Below are positions 1 to 11,223 of a stretch of DNA of 64,000 nt, one piece after another (position 1 is the stretch's first letter; each line of letters begins with the position of its first letter). The notes beneath the pieces were generated by a model. The model searched no databases and was not told the origin of the DNA. It worked only from the letters and a program-made list of their open reading frames with translations. Origin of the DNA: Stomoxys calcitrans (Eukaryota; Arthropoda; Insecta; Diptera; Muscidae); assembly GCF_963082655.1 (NCBI RefSeq), contig NC_081554.1:126269453-126333452 (forward strand), given 5' to 3'. The position numbers were made by a program, and so were the translations under genes.

Positions 1-26
1 AATTTTTTGAACAGAAACTCAAAAAT

Positions 27-240
27 TGTCTTTTCTTTGCAAGCGGAATGCTGTCCAACTCCATATAACGTATAAAACGTCGGCGAAACCTTGGCTAAAA
101 ATAGGCGGAAAAGTAGTACTCTGTTTAGAGTGAGGAAAATGGCAAACAAAATCAAAGTAGCAACACTTGAAACCATTGCCGGCATCATTTTTATGTGTTG
201 TATTGTTTCAATGGCTGTTTTTCTTTATTAATTTGCGAAA
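27..240 (+). repeat. Dispersed repeat X, left segment
   Basis: Noncoding segment recognised by recurrence. The stretch with 'gcggaatgctgtcc', 'cggcgaaacc' and 'gcagtactctg'-like words recurs at about 20880-20960 and inverted at 10690-10890. The part around 155-240 ('cttgaaaccattg', 'tgttgtattgttt') recurs uninterrupted at 23535-23700. X probably starts with the motif gggtattctgttcagctttt, visible at 20880 and inverted at 10870-10889. The class is unknown. A DNA transposon or MITE is possible, but I did not find both termini in one copy. A T153 element interrupts it immediately downstream. Confidence 0.5.
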
Positions 241-257
241 AAATAAATTAAATAGAG

Positions 258-597
258 ACAAGTAAAAACGTGCTAAGTTCGGCCGGGCCGAATTTTCTTA
301 ACCCACCACCATGGGTCAAATCGGGAGATCGGTTTATATGGGAGCTATATCCAAATCTGAACCGATATGGCCCATTTGCAATCCCCAACGATTTACACCA
401 ATATAAAGTATCAAGCGTGTAGCTTTTCGCGTTTCACCGCTTTCGTGATTTCGACAGACGGACAAGGCTGGATCGATTTAGAATGTCGAAACGATCCAAA
501 ATACATATATACTTTATGGGCTCGCAGATCATTATTTCGTGGTGTTATAAACGGAATGACTAGGTTGGTATACCACCATCCTATGGTGGCGGGTATA
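258..597 (-). mobile_element. T153-family element, short copy (A)
   Basis: Short member of the family described at 13914-15565. The left end is the 'acaagtaaaa' terminus followed by the palindrome ttcggccgggccgaa. The right end is the complement of the TATACCC end ('ccaccatcctatggtggcgggtata'-type hairpin, about 571-597). Between them is roughly one core unit plus the GTCY-type block read in reverse ('cagacggac') and a 'atatatactttatggg' block. The reading frames across it are accidental. Flanks on both sides belong to repeat X, so this copy interrupts X. Confidence 0.75.
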
Positions 598-650
598 AAA
601 ACGTATTTTGGTATGGAAACAAATTTAATTGCCGACAATTACAAATTTTC
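598..650 (+). repeat. Dispersed repeat X, right segment after T153 insertion
   Basis: The sequence 'aaaacgtattttggtatggaa' type matches 23670-23700 ('aaaacgtcttttggtatgaa'), which there follows directly on the segment homologous to 155-240. It is the continuation of repeat X displaced by the T153 copy. Confidence 0.5.
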
Positions 651-699
651 GTGACGATTATTCAGAAAGCAGAATAGAATACCAACCCTATCATAGAAC

Positions 700-1520
700 A
701 CTTAATTTTTGCAGCGGGAATGTGAAAGGTTTTCGAAAATTGAAGTGAGGTGAAACACAGAACACACCCAAAATTGTGAAAAGTGGAAAAATTTAGGATG
801 TGAACAAATAGAATGGACAAATTTCAAACGAAACAAATTAGAGGAAATAGTAGAATGCAAATGTGGTATTTATAACATATTAATATTATCTTATTTTAAT
901 AGTTTGTTATCCATATAGGGATATATTGACTTGGAAAACGGCACTGAGGACGGAAGGTAACAGATGTGGATCTAGATTTCGTGGTAATGTACGCAAAATG
1001 CTAAGATTGGTATTTATTAAGATTAATTTGAAATATCTACACCGAAAAAATGTTGACCTATATTTGACCGATTAAATTTGGTTTTGACTTATAAACAACT
1101 TTTCAAAAAGAGTGTTAATTGCTTTAATACTTTTTGACATAGAAATTCGATTTACTTTTGTATCACGACAAGTGATTGGTAAACAAGGCATACGTTGAAC
1201 ATAGTTTTGTTGTACGAATTAAATTGTTATTTAATAGAATAAATTATGCATCGATCTAGATTATATTATGTTCCCTTTCACTCATATCCGAAAAGAAGTG
1301 AGAATGAATCAAACATATGCTTCGCTTCTCTCATATACAGATACAATGTAGGTAGTGGTAGCGTGGATAGACAAATAAATACAAAAAATAATAGAAAATT
1401 TATTTTTTTTATCACTCCATAAAATAGAGATTATTTAAACATAATTGCAAAGATAACATATGTGGATCTCGTGGTACTGTACGCAAAATGCTAAGATTGG
1501 TATTTATTACGATTAATTTT
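700..1520 (-). repeat. Dispersed repeat Y (partly tandem copy)
   Basis: This AT-rich noncoding region is the reverse-strand counterpart of 52265-52990. Shared words include 'ggatgtgaacaaat' (about 797), 'gtggatctagatttcgtgg' (about 965) and 'agtgattggtaaa' (about 1170). Here the order is A-part (700-1020), B-part (1080-1400), then a second truncated A-part with 'tgtggatctcgtgg' (about 1460-1520). This implies two head-to-tail units, or one unit plus a partial one. A further related segment lies at 20500-20850. No coding capacity is seen and the class is unknown. Confidence 0.5.
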
Positions 1521-2159
1521 ATATATGCATATAAATTATTTTTTTATAATACTCTAATAATAATAGAAACGACAAGTTTTCTTCATTTTTCCGAAGCCTG
1601 GGTTCATAAGATAATACAATAAAATAATATTTATATTTTTTAGTTATATATTTGTTTATGCGCAATTTAATTCAATGAAATAAAAAGTTTTTTATTTTAG
1701 TGAAAAATATCAATTATTTATTTTTATTAAAGCAGTAAACAAGTTGCTTAAAAGAAAGGGCAACTTTCAATTATTTAGTTTATAGAGTTAAATATCAGTT
1801 TAATTGGACTTTTGGGCTTATAACAAATCCAAATTGCACAATTGTTAATCAATAATATATATTTTTTAATTGAATGCACACATTTCTTAAGTGAGCCTAA
1901 TTTTTCTGTGAAACGATCTCTACTATATTATTTTTCTTTATTATAAACACAAAGTACAATTATTTACATTAATAAACATTTTGAACATAAACCTTTATCC
2001 CACTTGCCCAACCTTTGACAATTTCAGAAGTGGGATAGTTTAAAATAATTGTGTTTTTGTGACATTGAGAGACTTCAAAGTTTGAATATGAGAACGTGTT
2101 CGTAAATACGTGACATTATTGTGAAATTCATCTGTATCCGTCCAGAGTTTCCATGCTAC
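1521..2159. other. AT-rich stretch, nothing recognised
   Basis: No coding frame, RNA gene or terminal motif is visible. A short piece near 1930-1995 ('acaattatttacattaataaacatttt') resembles 46030-46062, suggesting another low-copy dispersed repeat. Confidence 0.4.
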
Positions 2160-2335
2160 TACTCCCACCGCTCTGCTCTTTGTATTTCAGGAGTTCGCTG
2201 GATGTCCTACTACAATATTTATCATGGTATCCACAATACGTTCCATGGTTTTGAGTAGAAAGCATGTAAGGCTAATAGATCTGTAGGCCTTTGGTGTCGC
2301 ATACTTGCTTTGCTGGGCTTGGGTATAAGTAACTC
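2160..2335 (-). pseudogene. LINE-D reverse transcriptase fragment
   Basis: About 170 bp aligns by eye with 62520-62680, inside the RT domain of the LINE-D copy at the right end of the window. Shared words are 'agttcgctggatgtcctact', 'gttttgagtagaaag' and 'aggcctttgg'. The matching part covers the RT fingers region, upstream of the FADD/YADD box. Both ends break off into unrelated AT-rich DNA, and there is no open frame. Confidence 0.7.
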
Positions 2336-3424
2336 CCTTGCTTATATATATTTCTTATATATGTACTATTAAAATAAAAGTGTTTACACTAGGAAAATAC
2401 ACCATATTTTCCCAGAAGTTCCGCTACGCCTTATCCACAATGTTTTATATACTGTTGGAAAAGAAATAAAAGTGTTCAGTATAGATACATAGTTTCATTT
2501 ACAATCTAATACTTACCATGAAAGGTGAACGTCCGCCTATAATTAGTAGTATAAATCCTTAGCGAAATAATATGCGTTAAAAAATTCCATCGCTGCATGC
2601 ATTGTAGATCGTATTTCATTTAAAAGATCCTGCAAACAGAGTTAAATAAAGACCGGTAAAACGGCAAATTAATGTGTTTTTTTTTATTTCTAATGCTTAC
2701 TAAAATTTCAGGCCATTTCATACTATTTTGAGCAGTAGCGATGAGAATAAATTTCAGCTATACTCGTACCACTGCAGCATATTAAATATCTTCCTGCAAT
2801 TGTATTCTGAGATGAGAAAAGGAAAGCATAATTTGAACTGAAAGAAGAGATGGTTATCGTGACTCGCCAAATTTACATTTGTCATTTTGTTTAATATTTT
2901 TTAACTGTTTAATTTTGTTCTTGATGCAGTCAACGACTCTTTGTAATACTGATTGTGCGACATGGGAATGGTTTTCCCCATCGCATGACTCTACTGCCTA
3001 TGCATATTTGTTTTTATTATGAACACAGGCAGTCTCCAATAACGGCATAAAAGGTTCATGTTTAACAGACACAAAATGGTCCAGGTAAACATGTAGATTG
3101 TCCCACAGATAGAGAGAAATGTAAAATAAGAATTTGTGTCATTAATAAACCTTTAATGGTTTCTAAGGCATTTTATTTAGGTTTTCAAAAGTGGATCTAT
3201 TGTCTTATACAACGTGAAGTCACAAATCAAATGTCTAATAACACACTCTTAGTTTTAAAACGAATGATGATTGCATGATTGACTAACAACGTGTTTAAAG
3301 AGCACCTTTATAATTGCTTTTAGGCTAGGCTTGGTATTATTCGGCTTGGTATTTAATCATCTCTGTTACAAAATCTGTCAACCTAAGTTTATTTTTAACA
3401 AAATATTGGGTTAAAAATTGTATT
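2336..3424. other. Intergenic or intronic AT-rich sequence
   Basis: About 1.1 kb with no ORF of note, no recognisable repeat terminus and no RNA gene. I see only simple AT-rich runs. Confidence 0.4.
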
Positions 3425-3660
3425 TGAATCAAATTTATTCTATAATATTCAAACTTCGGAAAATTGTAAACTATTTTAAACGAATATTTATTCAATTTGA
3501 ATAATATAGATTTGTAGCAAGCGTTGAACTCAACATAACAACATGTTTATATTGTTGTTATATTCCTATATAAAACAATGTTTATATAGGAATATGTTAT
3601 ATTGTAATATTCCTATGTATATAAACATTGTTTTATATAGGAATATTTAACTTGTTAAAA
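3425..3660. repeat. AT-rich palindrome cluster
   Basis: The core 3560-3646 consists of two near-identical blocks (about 3560-3595 and 3608-3646). Each begins 'atattcctat' and ends 'ataggaatat', and they are inverted relative to each other, so the whole folds into one long hairpin and each half into a smaller one. A weaker inverted pair flanks it upstream (about 3427-3453 with 3496-3515). It may be a small fold-back MITE or an AT palindrome. Confidence 0.6.
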
Positions 3661-3849
3661 AGAAACTTGGTTAAGTAAAATAAGATCCCAATTCCAAGTT
3701 AATGAACTGTTTGTCACTAATTTCAGACAAGTAAAACTTACTAAAATTTTAAAATTTTTCTTTTATTTAACCAAATAAGCGCTCATAAAGTGATCATAGC
3801 ATGATGATACTCAAATAAATGGCATTTGGGAGCATATTATGAATATAAC

Positions 3850-4653
3850 ACAAGTAAAAGCGTGCTAAGTTCGGCCGGGCCGAATAGTACATATATACAT
3901 ACCCCTCTCCCGGCATCTCTTCTTAGGCAAAAAAGGATATAAGAAAAGATTTGCTCTGATATTATTATATTATTAAATGTTGGAGACCTGTGTAAAATGT
4001 CAGCTAATTCGAATTAGAATTGCGCCCTTTGGGGGCTCAAGAAGTAAAATAGAGAGATCGATTTATATGGGAGCTGTAGCGGGCTATAGACCGATTCAGA
4101 TCATAATAAACACGTATGTTGATGGTCATGAGAGAATCCGTAGTACATAATTTCATTCCAATCGGATAAGAATTGCGCACTCTAGAGGCTCAAGAAGTCA
4201 AGACCCAAGATCGGTTTATATGGCAGCTATATCAGGTTATGGGCCGATTTGAACCATACTTGGCACAGTTATTGGATATCATAACAAAACACGTCGTGCA
4301 AAATTTCATTCCAATCGGATAAGAATTGCGCACTCTAGAGGCTCAAGAAGTCAAGACCCAAGATCGGTTTATATGGCAGCTATATCAAAACATGGACCGA
4401 TATGGCCCATTTACAATATCAACTGACCTACACTAATAAAAAGTATTTGTCCAAAATTTCAAGCGGTGCTTTACTCCTTCGGAAGTTAGCGTGCTTTCGA
4501 CAGACAGACGGACGGACGGACATGGCTAGATCGACATAAAATGTCGCGACGATCAAGAATATATATACTTTATGGGGTCTCAGACGAATATTTCGAGTAG
4601 TTACAAACAGAATGACGAAATTAGTATACCCCCATCTTATGGTGGAGGGTATA
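3850..4653 (-). mobile_element. T153-family element (B)
   Basis: The left terminus 'acaagtaaaagcgtgctaag' is followed by the ttcggccgggccgaa palindrome, and the right terminus is 'ggtggagggtata'. It contains at least two core units: the phrase 'tggcagctatatca' starts at 4221 and again at 4374, exactly 153 bp apart. A reversed GTCY tract ('cagacagacggacggacgga') lies at about 4500-4520, followed by the '(TA)n-ctttatggggtctcagacg' block. The ORFs on it are not genes. Confidence 0.85.
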
Positions 4654-5225
4654 ATTAAACTTTGTGTCCAAGAATCTAGGTGGTGATTTACCTCCTTAAA
4701 TCGTGGCAGAGGGGGTGTGGCGCACAACTCTCATAAAGACGCCCTCCACCAAAAGGCTGTATGGGTTAAATTAAAGGCACATGGTTGTGGACTGCGAATC
4801 TGATATCTTTATTCTGCTCATATATCCACCTCACCCCAAAACAGTCGATCAATCATTATGACCTAACAACACTGCGTGTTTTATTTAATGTGTGGGGACA
4901 CAAATAAATATAGGCCGCCATCCCCCTAAAATTAGGACGTTCAGCGTGATAGGAGGAGTTGCAAACCCTAACGTTAGGATTGCAACCATTTTAAGCTCAT
5001 CGATAGAGAAGACCAAACGTCGTGCTGCTGGGCAACACATTTTTGTCCAATAGTATAGTAATAGTAATAATAGTAAGAACTATAGCCACCGGACCAAATA
5101 TATAGACTGGCAATTAGTTCTTTACCACAGAAAATCGTTTAATGTGGCAATTTGATTTAATTTAAAAAAAGACTAAATGATGAATTTTTAAAGATTGCCA
5201 TATAAATATTTATAGACAAGTACCA
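4654..5225. other. Mixed degraded repeat DNA
   Basis: No gene is seen. Phrases such as 'gcgaatctgatatctt' (about 4795) and 'caccggaccaaatata' (about 5088) resemble T130 repeat debris. The rest is unassigned. Confidence 0.35.
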
Positions 5226-5650
5226 TATGAGAACCAAAATTTGAGTATCAAAATTTGGGGCCTATGAGGGCCACCCACCCTCAAAACCCGTCAAGCGAAT
5301 TTATAGACCAATCACTACAATATGGGTATCAAATTAACGGTATTTGAGAATATACAACAAATCTGATATCCAATAGTGGGACTAAGAGTTTCGTGGTCCA
5401 CTCCACATCCAAAAAATAACTCAAATCGGACATATTTACCGACCATGGCAGTATGGATCTAAAATTAAAGATCTTTGGGCTTTCATTTTGGGACCAAGTC
5501 TCTGGGGTCCACCACAGCCCCAAACATGACTTTTACTTACTTGGGGTTTAAATAAGAGGTATATGAGAGTATAAAAATCCACAGGATTAAGAGTACTTTT
5601 CTCCAACATAGCATTATCGGGCGCAGCAGAGCGGGCCGGGCTCAGCTAGT
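5226..5650 (-). mobile_element. T130-family element, head portion
   Basis: Reads in reverse toward the head motif of the family: the complement of 'actagctgagcccggcccgc' ends at 5650, preceded by 'gagtacttttctccaacata', which recurs inverted at about 18650. Internal phrases 'gatatcc', 'gggacca' and 'ccccaaa' recur at roughly 130-bp spacing. The tail is missing. Confidence 0.7.
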
Positions 5651-5926
5651 ACATATATAAAGAGAAGTGCATGTATAGAATCGGTCTCTTATTTTGACTA
5701 AAAACTATCCTACTCTAGTTGGGTCGGTATGTAAAGCATTACGATCCATAAAAATGTTCACTCATCAAACTTTTAAACTGCATTTATTTACTATTTACTT
5801 TTTAGCTTCGGTGTAAATATTCTAGGAAATTATTAATTTCTACTGCTTAATTAATGCAGGCTATATATTTTTGAATTTATTATTTTATTTGTGAAACCAA
5901 CACAACAAGATATGCTCTTATATATG

Positions 5927-6960
5927 ACAACTCGCTGGATAGGGCTCGCTTTTCTGCTCCTTCTTTCACTCTCCTATTTTATCTGAGCCCTATACTGGCA
6001 CGGTCAGGAAATAAGTCCTGCTTTGGGGTGCTCTTATAGCCTTTTAGATATTCCGCCCAAATGTGGACATCATTTTCGTGCTCTACTCCCAAATACCTCT
6101 CATTTGAGCCTTATATTGCTGTGGTCGGTAATTATATCTGGTATGAGGGTATTATTGGGGATGAGGTGGACGCCCATTACCTTTCATTTGAGACTCATTT
6201 TGTCTTTATTGGTTAATATTTCCATTTGATGGGTTTTGGAGGTAGCGCGGCCCACTAGATTTCTCACCCTAAATGAGGATACGAAATTTCTGTTTTTGAG
6301 TTAAAAACAACCTAACTTTCGCTTAAATCGCCCCACCAATCTCCAAGACCTGGCGCTTTTGAAAGTATGGTAAGGGGAGAGTCCGCCCTTTATTTCATTC
6401 TCTTGGTTTTGGTGGTGGATTAGAGTAGCCAAACCTTTGCCCCGAAAGTGGATATCAGATTCATACACTACTCCCAAAAACCACATTTGAGCTACATATT
6501 GCTATAGTCGGTATATATGTGTGGTGTAGGACGAGTTTAAGAGGTGAGACGTCCGGTATATATGTGTGGTTTAGGACGAGTTTAAGAGGTGAGACGTCCG
6601 TGAAAAACTTGGCCATAAAACAGATATCAGAATTGAGCTCCGGGTGGGGGACCTCCCCGACCCCCCGAACAGTTTGGGTGAAATACATTTCATTTGGTAT
6701 CCATATTGTTCTAATCGGTTAACATGTCCTTTCGGGTGGGTTTTGGGATGAGTCGTCCCCCTAGGTTAGTTGACCCCAACATTTTATACCAATTTCTTGT
6801 TTTTGGGGTACCTTAAAGCATATACAAAATTTCGCTTAAATCGGTACACTCATCTCTGAGATATGGCGTTTTTGAAAATGGGGGTAAGGGGGAGGGATCG
6901 CCCCCCTTCGGTTATCCAAAAATTTAGTACCCTAGTTTCGCCACCGGACCAAATATAGGC
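5927..6960 (+). mobile_element. T130-family element, degenerate
   Basis: The head is a degraded 'ctcgctggatagggctcgct' at about 5930. It is followed by several units with 'catttgag.c.catattgc...gtcggtaa' and 'ggtggac/gcccc' phrases, ending near the 'tagtaccctagtttcgccacc' block at about 6928-6950. The typical RTE-like tail seen at 18530-18611 is absent. It contains a local 60-bp duplication (6508-6600) in which 'ggtatatatgtgtggt' and 'aggacgagtttaagaggtga' occur twice. Confidence 0.65.
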
Positions 6961-7131
6961 TGGCAAACTATTAACTGTTCAGTGTGAACATATGGCATCA
7001 AAAAGCTCTCTTCATCGAGCTCTATCGTTGGCCAAAGCCTTGGCTTGATTCCACGATATATGGGTTGATTCCAACTCTCTTTTCGTACAGCGGATCCACG
7101 TATTTTTCGGGCGTCCGCTCTTTCACTCTCA

Positions 7132-8008
7132 TTACGGATTCCAATCTCGGCGTAGCATATGACTCAACCAATTCTTCTTTTGAAATACGGACTGGCCAGA
7201 AAACTCGAAGTATTTGACGTAGGCAGCGATATATGAAAACTTGGACTTACGGGAAGTTGCTTGTGTCAAGCTCCAAGTTGTAAAACCATATAGTAAAATA
7301 GATTTCACACCACTTGAAGATCCCGACTTTTGTATTATGTGAGATGTCACTGCATCTCCAAACTTTGTTGAGTTTAAGAAAGGCACTCTAGCCTTGTTCA
7401 TACGTACCCGTATGTCTGCCTCGTTGCAGTTTCACCTTATATGCTCGAAGCGATGCGCAAATAGGCATATATCATTCCCGTAGTCAATGTCTCCGAGGAA
7501 GTCGTTAATATCCCAGCGTATGCCATAGGGTGCCTCAGTATTATTTGCTTCTAATACGTAGTATAACAAAATTAAAAAATAGCGTCGGTGACAGGATGCA
7601 ACCTGGTTCGCTCCTTTGTCTATCCCGAAAGGTCGCATTCCTAACAGCTCCCTAATTAATGTCACGATTTTTTCTAGTATGCTCTTATTCAATAGCGTGC
7701 TCCACATTTAACTTCACGAAACTGTGTTAAAAGCACGCTCGATATCGATGAATAATTGTTATAGGTGTGTATTAAGTTCTGCAGACTGTTCAATAATTCA
7801 GGGAGTTAATGTGGTCGGCAAAAAAACGTCTTGGCCGAAAACCTGCCTGTTCCTTCCTCAAAATGCTGTTAAGTGCAAGCGAAATACACTGCAGAAGAAG
7901 ACTTGTCATCACTTTATTTATTGCGTTTAGCAATGTAATACCCCTCCAGTTGTTACACTGGGTGAGGTGCCCCTTCTTTGAGATTGTGACCATGATCCCT
8001 TCTTCCAT
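7132..8008 (-). pseudogene. LINE-A reverse transcriptase (broken)
   Basis: Three frames cover the domain. 7790-8008 has the fingers motif 'NNWRGITLLNAINKVM' and 'RKEQAGFRP'. 7432-7707 has a corrupted catalytic box, where 'DYGNDICLF' stands in place of the usual [FY]xDD. 7132-7401 has the post-RT motif 'LLYGFTTWSL', usually LYG.E.W. Loss of the paired aspartates means the enzyme would be dead even if the frame were repaired. Confidence 0.8.
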
Positions 8009-8695
8009 TTCGTGGGCACAGCGTTTGTATCCCAGGCCTCCCTGATTATTGGGTTATTGCTTTAGCTATGGGGTATGCCCCAACAACAGATCCGTAGGTA
8101 TACAATCGGGGCCGGCTGATTTGCCGTTTTTGAGTGAGAGCACAAAGGCCTCAAATTCTTCGCAGGTGGGTGGGGCCGTAGATACATCCCTTTGTGAGTT
8201 TCGGCTTACAGGGGGTTTAAGATGGACGCAGTTTACGTCCTCGGTTGCTGGTCCCTCGGATCTGAAGAAACCGCGCCACCGCTCTTATTGTTGTCCGGGT
8301 GTTGTTAATTCCGATCCTTCCTCATCTTTTATTATTGCCGTTGGCCTTATATTGTTGCCGCTCATTTGTTTCACTGACTCGTAGCTACGACACATGTTTC
8401 CAATATTAGCTGCATTTTCGGCTTGCTCTGCCAGCATATTAATATATGTTCGCTTATCTCTGCGAACTAGGTGCTTGACTAGCGAGGCGGAGGCTCTATA
8501 TTCTGTCTTGGCCGCGATTTTAGTTACACTTGATTTTGCTCGTAGCAGAGCGTTGCGTAGACGTTTCCGGTGTTTTATTTCCTCTATAGTTTCGTTGCTT
8601 ATCCATAGTTTCTGAGATCGTCGAGCAATGCCTATGATAGAGGTGGCCGTCTCCGTACATGTTGCTGTTATGTCGGTCCATATATGGGTGCTATT

Positions 8696-9474
8696 TTACA
8701 GCTTCTCCGTTAAAGTTGCATTGTTTAGCGGACTGTTTCGGGATTTTTTAGGTTGAACTTTGTGCTTCTTGTTTGAGTCCCCTTCACGACGGCTGGGCGT
8801 AGACGTAAAGTGGCCACTAAGAGCATGTGTCACTTTCGATGTCGGCCCTCGTCTAGTTTTTACATCCATCAGCGAACACAGAAAGAGTTTGGTGATAAGT
8901 ACGTGGTCGATTTGATTACGGGTGTTTCCATGTGGTGATTGCCAAGTATATTTGTGTATATTTTTGTTGGAAAATTTTGTGCCTTCAATAAGTTTATCGC
9001 CATTGTCATTCCTGGCATCGCCAAGTCCATGCATTCCAATGATTGATTGTAGATTATTGTTGGCATAAAAATCTCCCATAACAAGTTAAACGTCTCCCTT
9101 TGGTAGAGAGTTGGGAATAGAATTGATCCTTTGTGTCGTCGCCTTGGATTCGGTTGGCACGTAGCATTGTGCAATGGATATTTTACGGAAATTTGAATTT
9201 CATATTGCCGTCATGATGCATTCTGATAAAACATTGTATGATAGAAGAGCTCGCTTTGCTTTCGGCAACAGTATATGACCAACCCGTTTATTCGGTGGAT
9301 CTCATTGCCTTAAAAAATAAGTTGGTAACCATCTTGAAGATCCATAGTTCCTGATTTTGGCCACCGTACATCACTTGAAACGAGGATGTCTAGGTTGTAG
9401 TGTGACATCTCGTTCTGGACTTGGTAAATTCTCGATGATTCTTAGAGAGTTCTAACGTTCCATGTTCCAATCAT
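8696..9474 (-). pseudogene. LINE-A apurinic-type endonuclease (broken)
   Basis: The start codon at 9474-9472 opens 'MIGTWNVRTL', the classical EEP/APE N-terminus with its catalytic Asn. Downstream, the 8696-9079 frame has 'MGDFYANN' (degenerate GDFNA box) and 'NTRNQIDHVLIT' (C-terminal catalytic D-H region). The enzyme would nick target DNA to prime reverse transcription. Frameshifts lie between the start and 9079. Confidence 0.78.
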
Positions 9475-9825
9475 GAACCGTGTTCTGTATCCATAGATCG
9501 TCATCGGGAGGTTGTCAGTTCCATTATTTACAATGTGGTGATTTTTTTAGATGGATGGCGGATTGCACCTTCGCATCGGTGCCTAGTGCTGGGGCTGCCA
9601 GGGACCCACTAAGCCGGGCTTTCTTGATGGTTAATCTTCTGAAGATCTGCGAGGGTCATAGTTGGCCATTTCCTTTGGCTCATTCGCCGCCGACCCTATT
9701 GCACGAACCCATCATGATCGTTTTCGTATACGTGCAAGCGGGATTCCCCCTGCCTGTGCTAACTTATTGGTTCGCCTCGCATATTTTATTTCTGCGGTAC
9801 TCGTCATATCTGATGAGCTTTCCCT

Positions 9826-9893
9826 CTGTAGTTGACACATACCGTCGTGTCCCCTTTCTTGTGTACGGCACATAGTATGTCAAGGTTCCAATA
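9826..9893 (-). pseudogene. LINE-B reverse transcriptase scrap
   Basis: About 68 bp matching 57130-57200 and 41630-41700 ('ccctttcttgtgtacggcac'). In reverse it encodes a piece like 'WNLDILCAVHKKGD', the RT fingers of LINE-B. It abuts the 5' leader of LINE-A, which suggests that LINE-A or a recombination event truncated it. Confidence 0.65.
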
Positions 9894-10689
9894 ATCGTGT
9901 ACTGATTTGAAAATTATAATATATATTAAAGCAAACTTACTAGAATATTTATTTTTAGAGAATATTTATCATAACCATTCAATTTTAAAAGAAAAACGGT
10001 TTTTTTTTAATTAAAAGATCATTGTTGGAAAACTTTTATTAATTATTTAAGTTTTTTTGCAATAACGTAGATAAAGATTATAGAACGGTATGCAACTCTG
10101 GCGATTTGGTTTTCATGAGAAGTGGTGTCCCAAACGAAAATTGAGACTAGTTTTGGCATTGGCGGTATTGTAGATTTGATAATTTGTTTCATATAATTCA
10201 TACGAAATACTTTTGCATGGAAATAACAACGTTAAATATCAATTAAGTGTAAAACATTGGCCAACTTAATATGTACGGCTTAATTACTTATAGTTGTCTG
10301 ATTTGTCCAACAACAGAGGTGTTTTATTTACCCGTTAAGCGGATTTTCTTGCTTAGTTTATATGTAGAAAAAAAATATTACTAAGCGCCTTGGCTTATCC
10401 CCGTCTATTATCGCCGTTTATTAAAACATATGGTGTCACATTCAATCGGAATGGAAAAACTAAAAGAGGATGAACGCAACATATTTATTCAATGATTAAA
10501 CGTTCTGGAATGCAAAAATTTCTTAGGATTTTAAGTGCACTCAATATTTTGTTGTTGGGCAATTGCCAATACCTGGAAATGAATATATCTTGGTACAAAC
10601 CAACATATTTAATTTTTTTGACATGCACGCATAAGTGCTGCGTGCGAATTATGTAACTCCACCTTCTTTGTTTCACAAGTGATATTTGA
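9894..10689. other. AT-rich stretch, nothing recognised
   Basis: About 800 bp without a supported gene. A 76-codon minus frame at 10485-10715 has no recognisable domain, Kozak context or splice structure, and I do not call it. Confidence 0.4.
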
Positions 10690-10890
10690 CAATAATGATT
10701 TGTTTTTGTTTCCATACCAAAAGACCTTTTTTGTCTGCACTTAATGTTTTATATTTTTTCGGCAATGGTAGCCATAACGGTTTCAAGCGTTTATAAGCAG
10801 AGTACTGCTTTTTCGCCAATGTTTCGTCGAGGTTTTCCGAGAGCGTTCCGCGTGAAAAGCTGAACAGAATACCCGCTTAAGCTAGCAAAT
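10690..10890 (-). repeat. Dispersed repeat X, inverted copy
   Basis: The end 'ccgcgtgaaaagctgaacag' plus 'aataccc' (10861-10889) is the complement of the terminus seen at 20880. The inner part 'aacggtttcaagcgt' (about 10777) and 'gcagagtactgctttttcgcc' (about 10797) matches 95-160 inverted. The order of these motifs supports one element family with a gggtattctgttcagctttt terminus. Confidence 0.55.
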
Positions 10891-11217
10891 CCGCTAGAGT
10901 GGTAAATAAAACAGCGAATATAGAATTGGCCATTTTGCCATCAAGCTGATTTACAAAATTAACAAACACAAAGAAAAGCGTACAGGAAATATTCGAGGAA
11001 AAAAGAAAACAACAATAGAACCTTAACAAGGAATTTTAATAATGTCAAATTTGACCGGCTGATAACTGTTGTGCGCGTGAGACCACCTTGTTATTGAGCC
11101 ATATTTATTTCTTCGTTATAGGTGACCATATGTTTGTTTTGTGGAAATTTCGGCAGAGTTGCGCACCAATCTTTGGCAACAATGTAAGGTGGGATAAGGG
11201 GGTATGAATATGTGTAT

Positions 11218-11223
11218 TTTATT
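11218..11223 (-). terminator. Possible poly(A) hexamer overlapping the stop codon
   Basis: The final codons read GAA TAA followed by A, so AATAAA spans the stop codon of the Ly6-like gene. If used, the 3' UTR would be only a few tens of bases. A downstream hexamer may serve instead, so use of this one is inference. Confidence 0.35.

Larger units (their letters stand above)
6966..9560 (-). mobile_element. LINE-A, decayed non-LTR retrotransposon (RTE-like)
   Basis: Minus-strand LINE with an APE endonuclease followed by a reverse transcriptase, in one presumed ORF running from 9474 down to about 7000. Its 5' leader probably extends to about 9825. The endonuclease start (MIGTWNVRTL), the single-ORF layout and the RT motif NNWRGITLLN place it among RTE-like elements, but the clade is not proven. 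The frame is broken into at least four pieces, so it is inactive. The large ORFs on the plus strand here are antisense shadows. Confidence 0.8.

Noticed and set aside
367..654. 95-codon ORF near the left end
   Set aside because: It runs through the T153 element A and its flank; equivalent positions in other copies are not open.
8049..8384. 111-codon plus-strand ORF
   Set aside because: Antisense to the LINE-A region between endonuclease and RT; no domain of its own.
9480..9875. 131-codon plus-strand ORF
   Set aside because: It overlies the LINE-A 5' leader and a LINE-B scrap on the opposite strand; no motif, and the composition fits an antisense accident.
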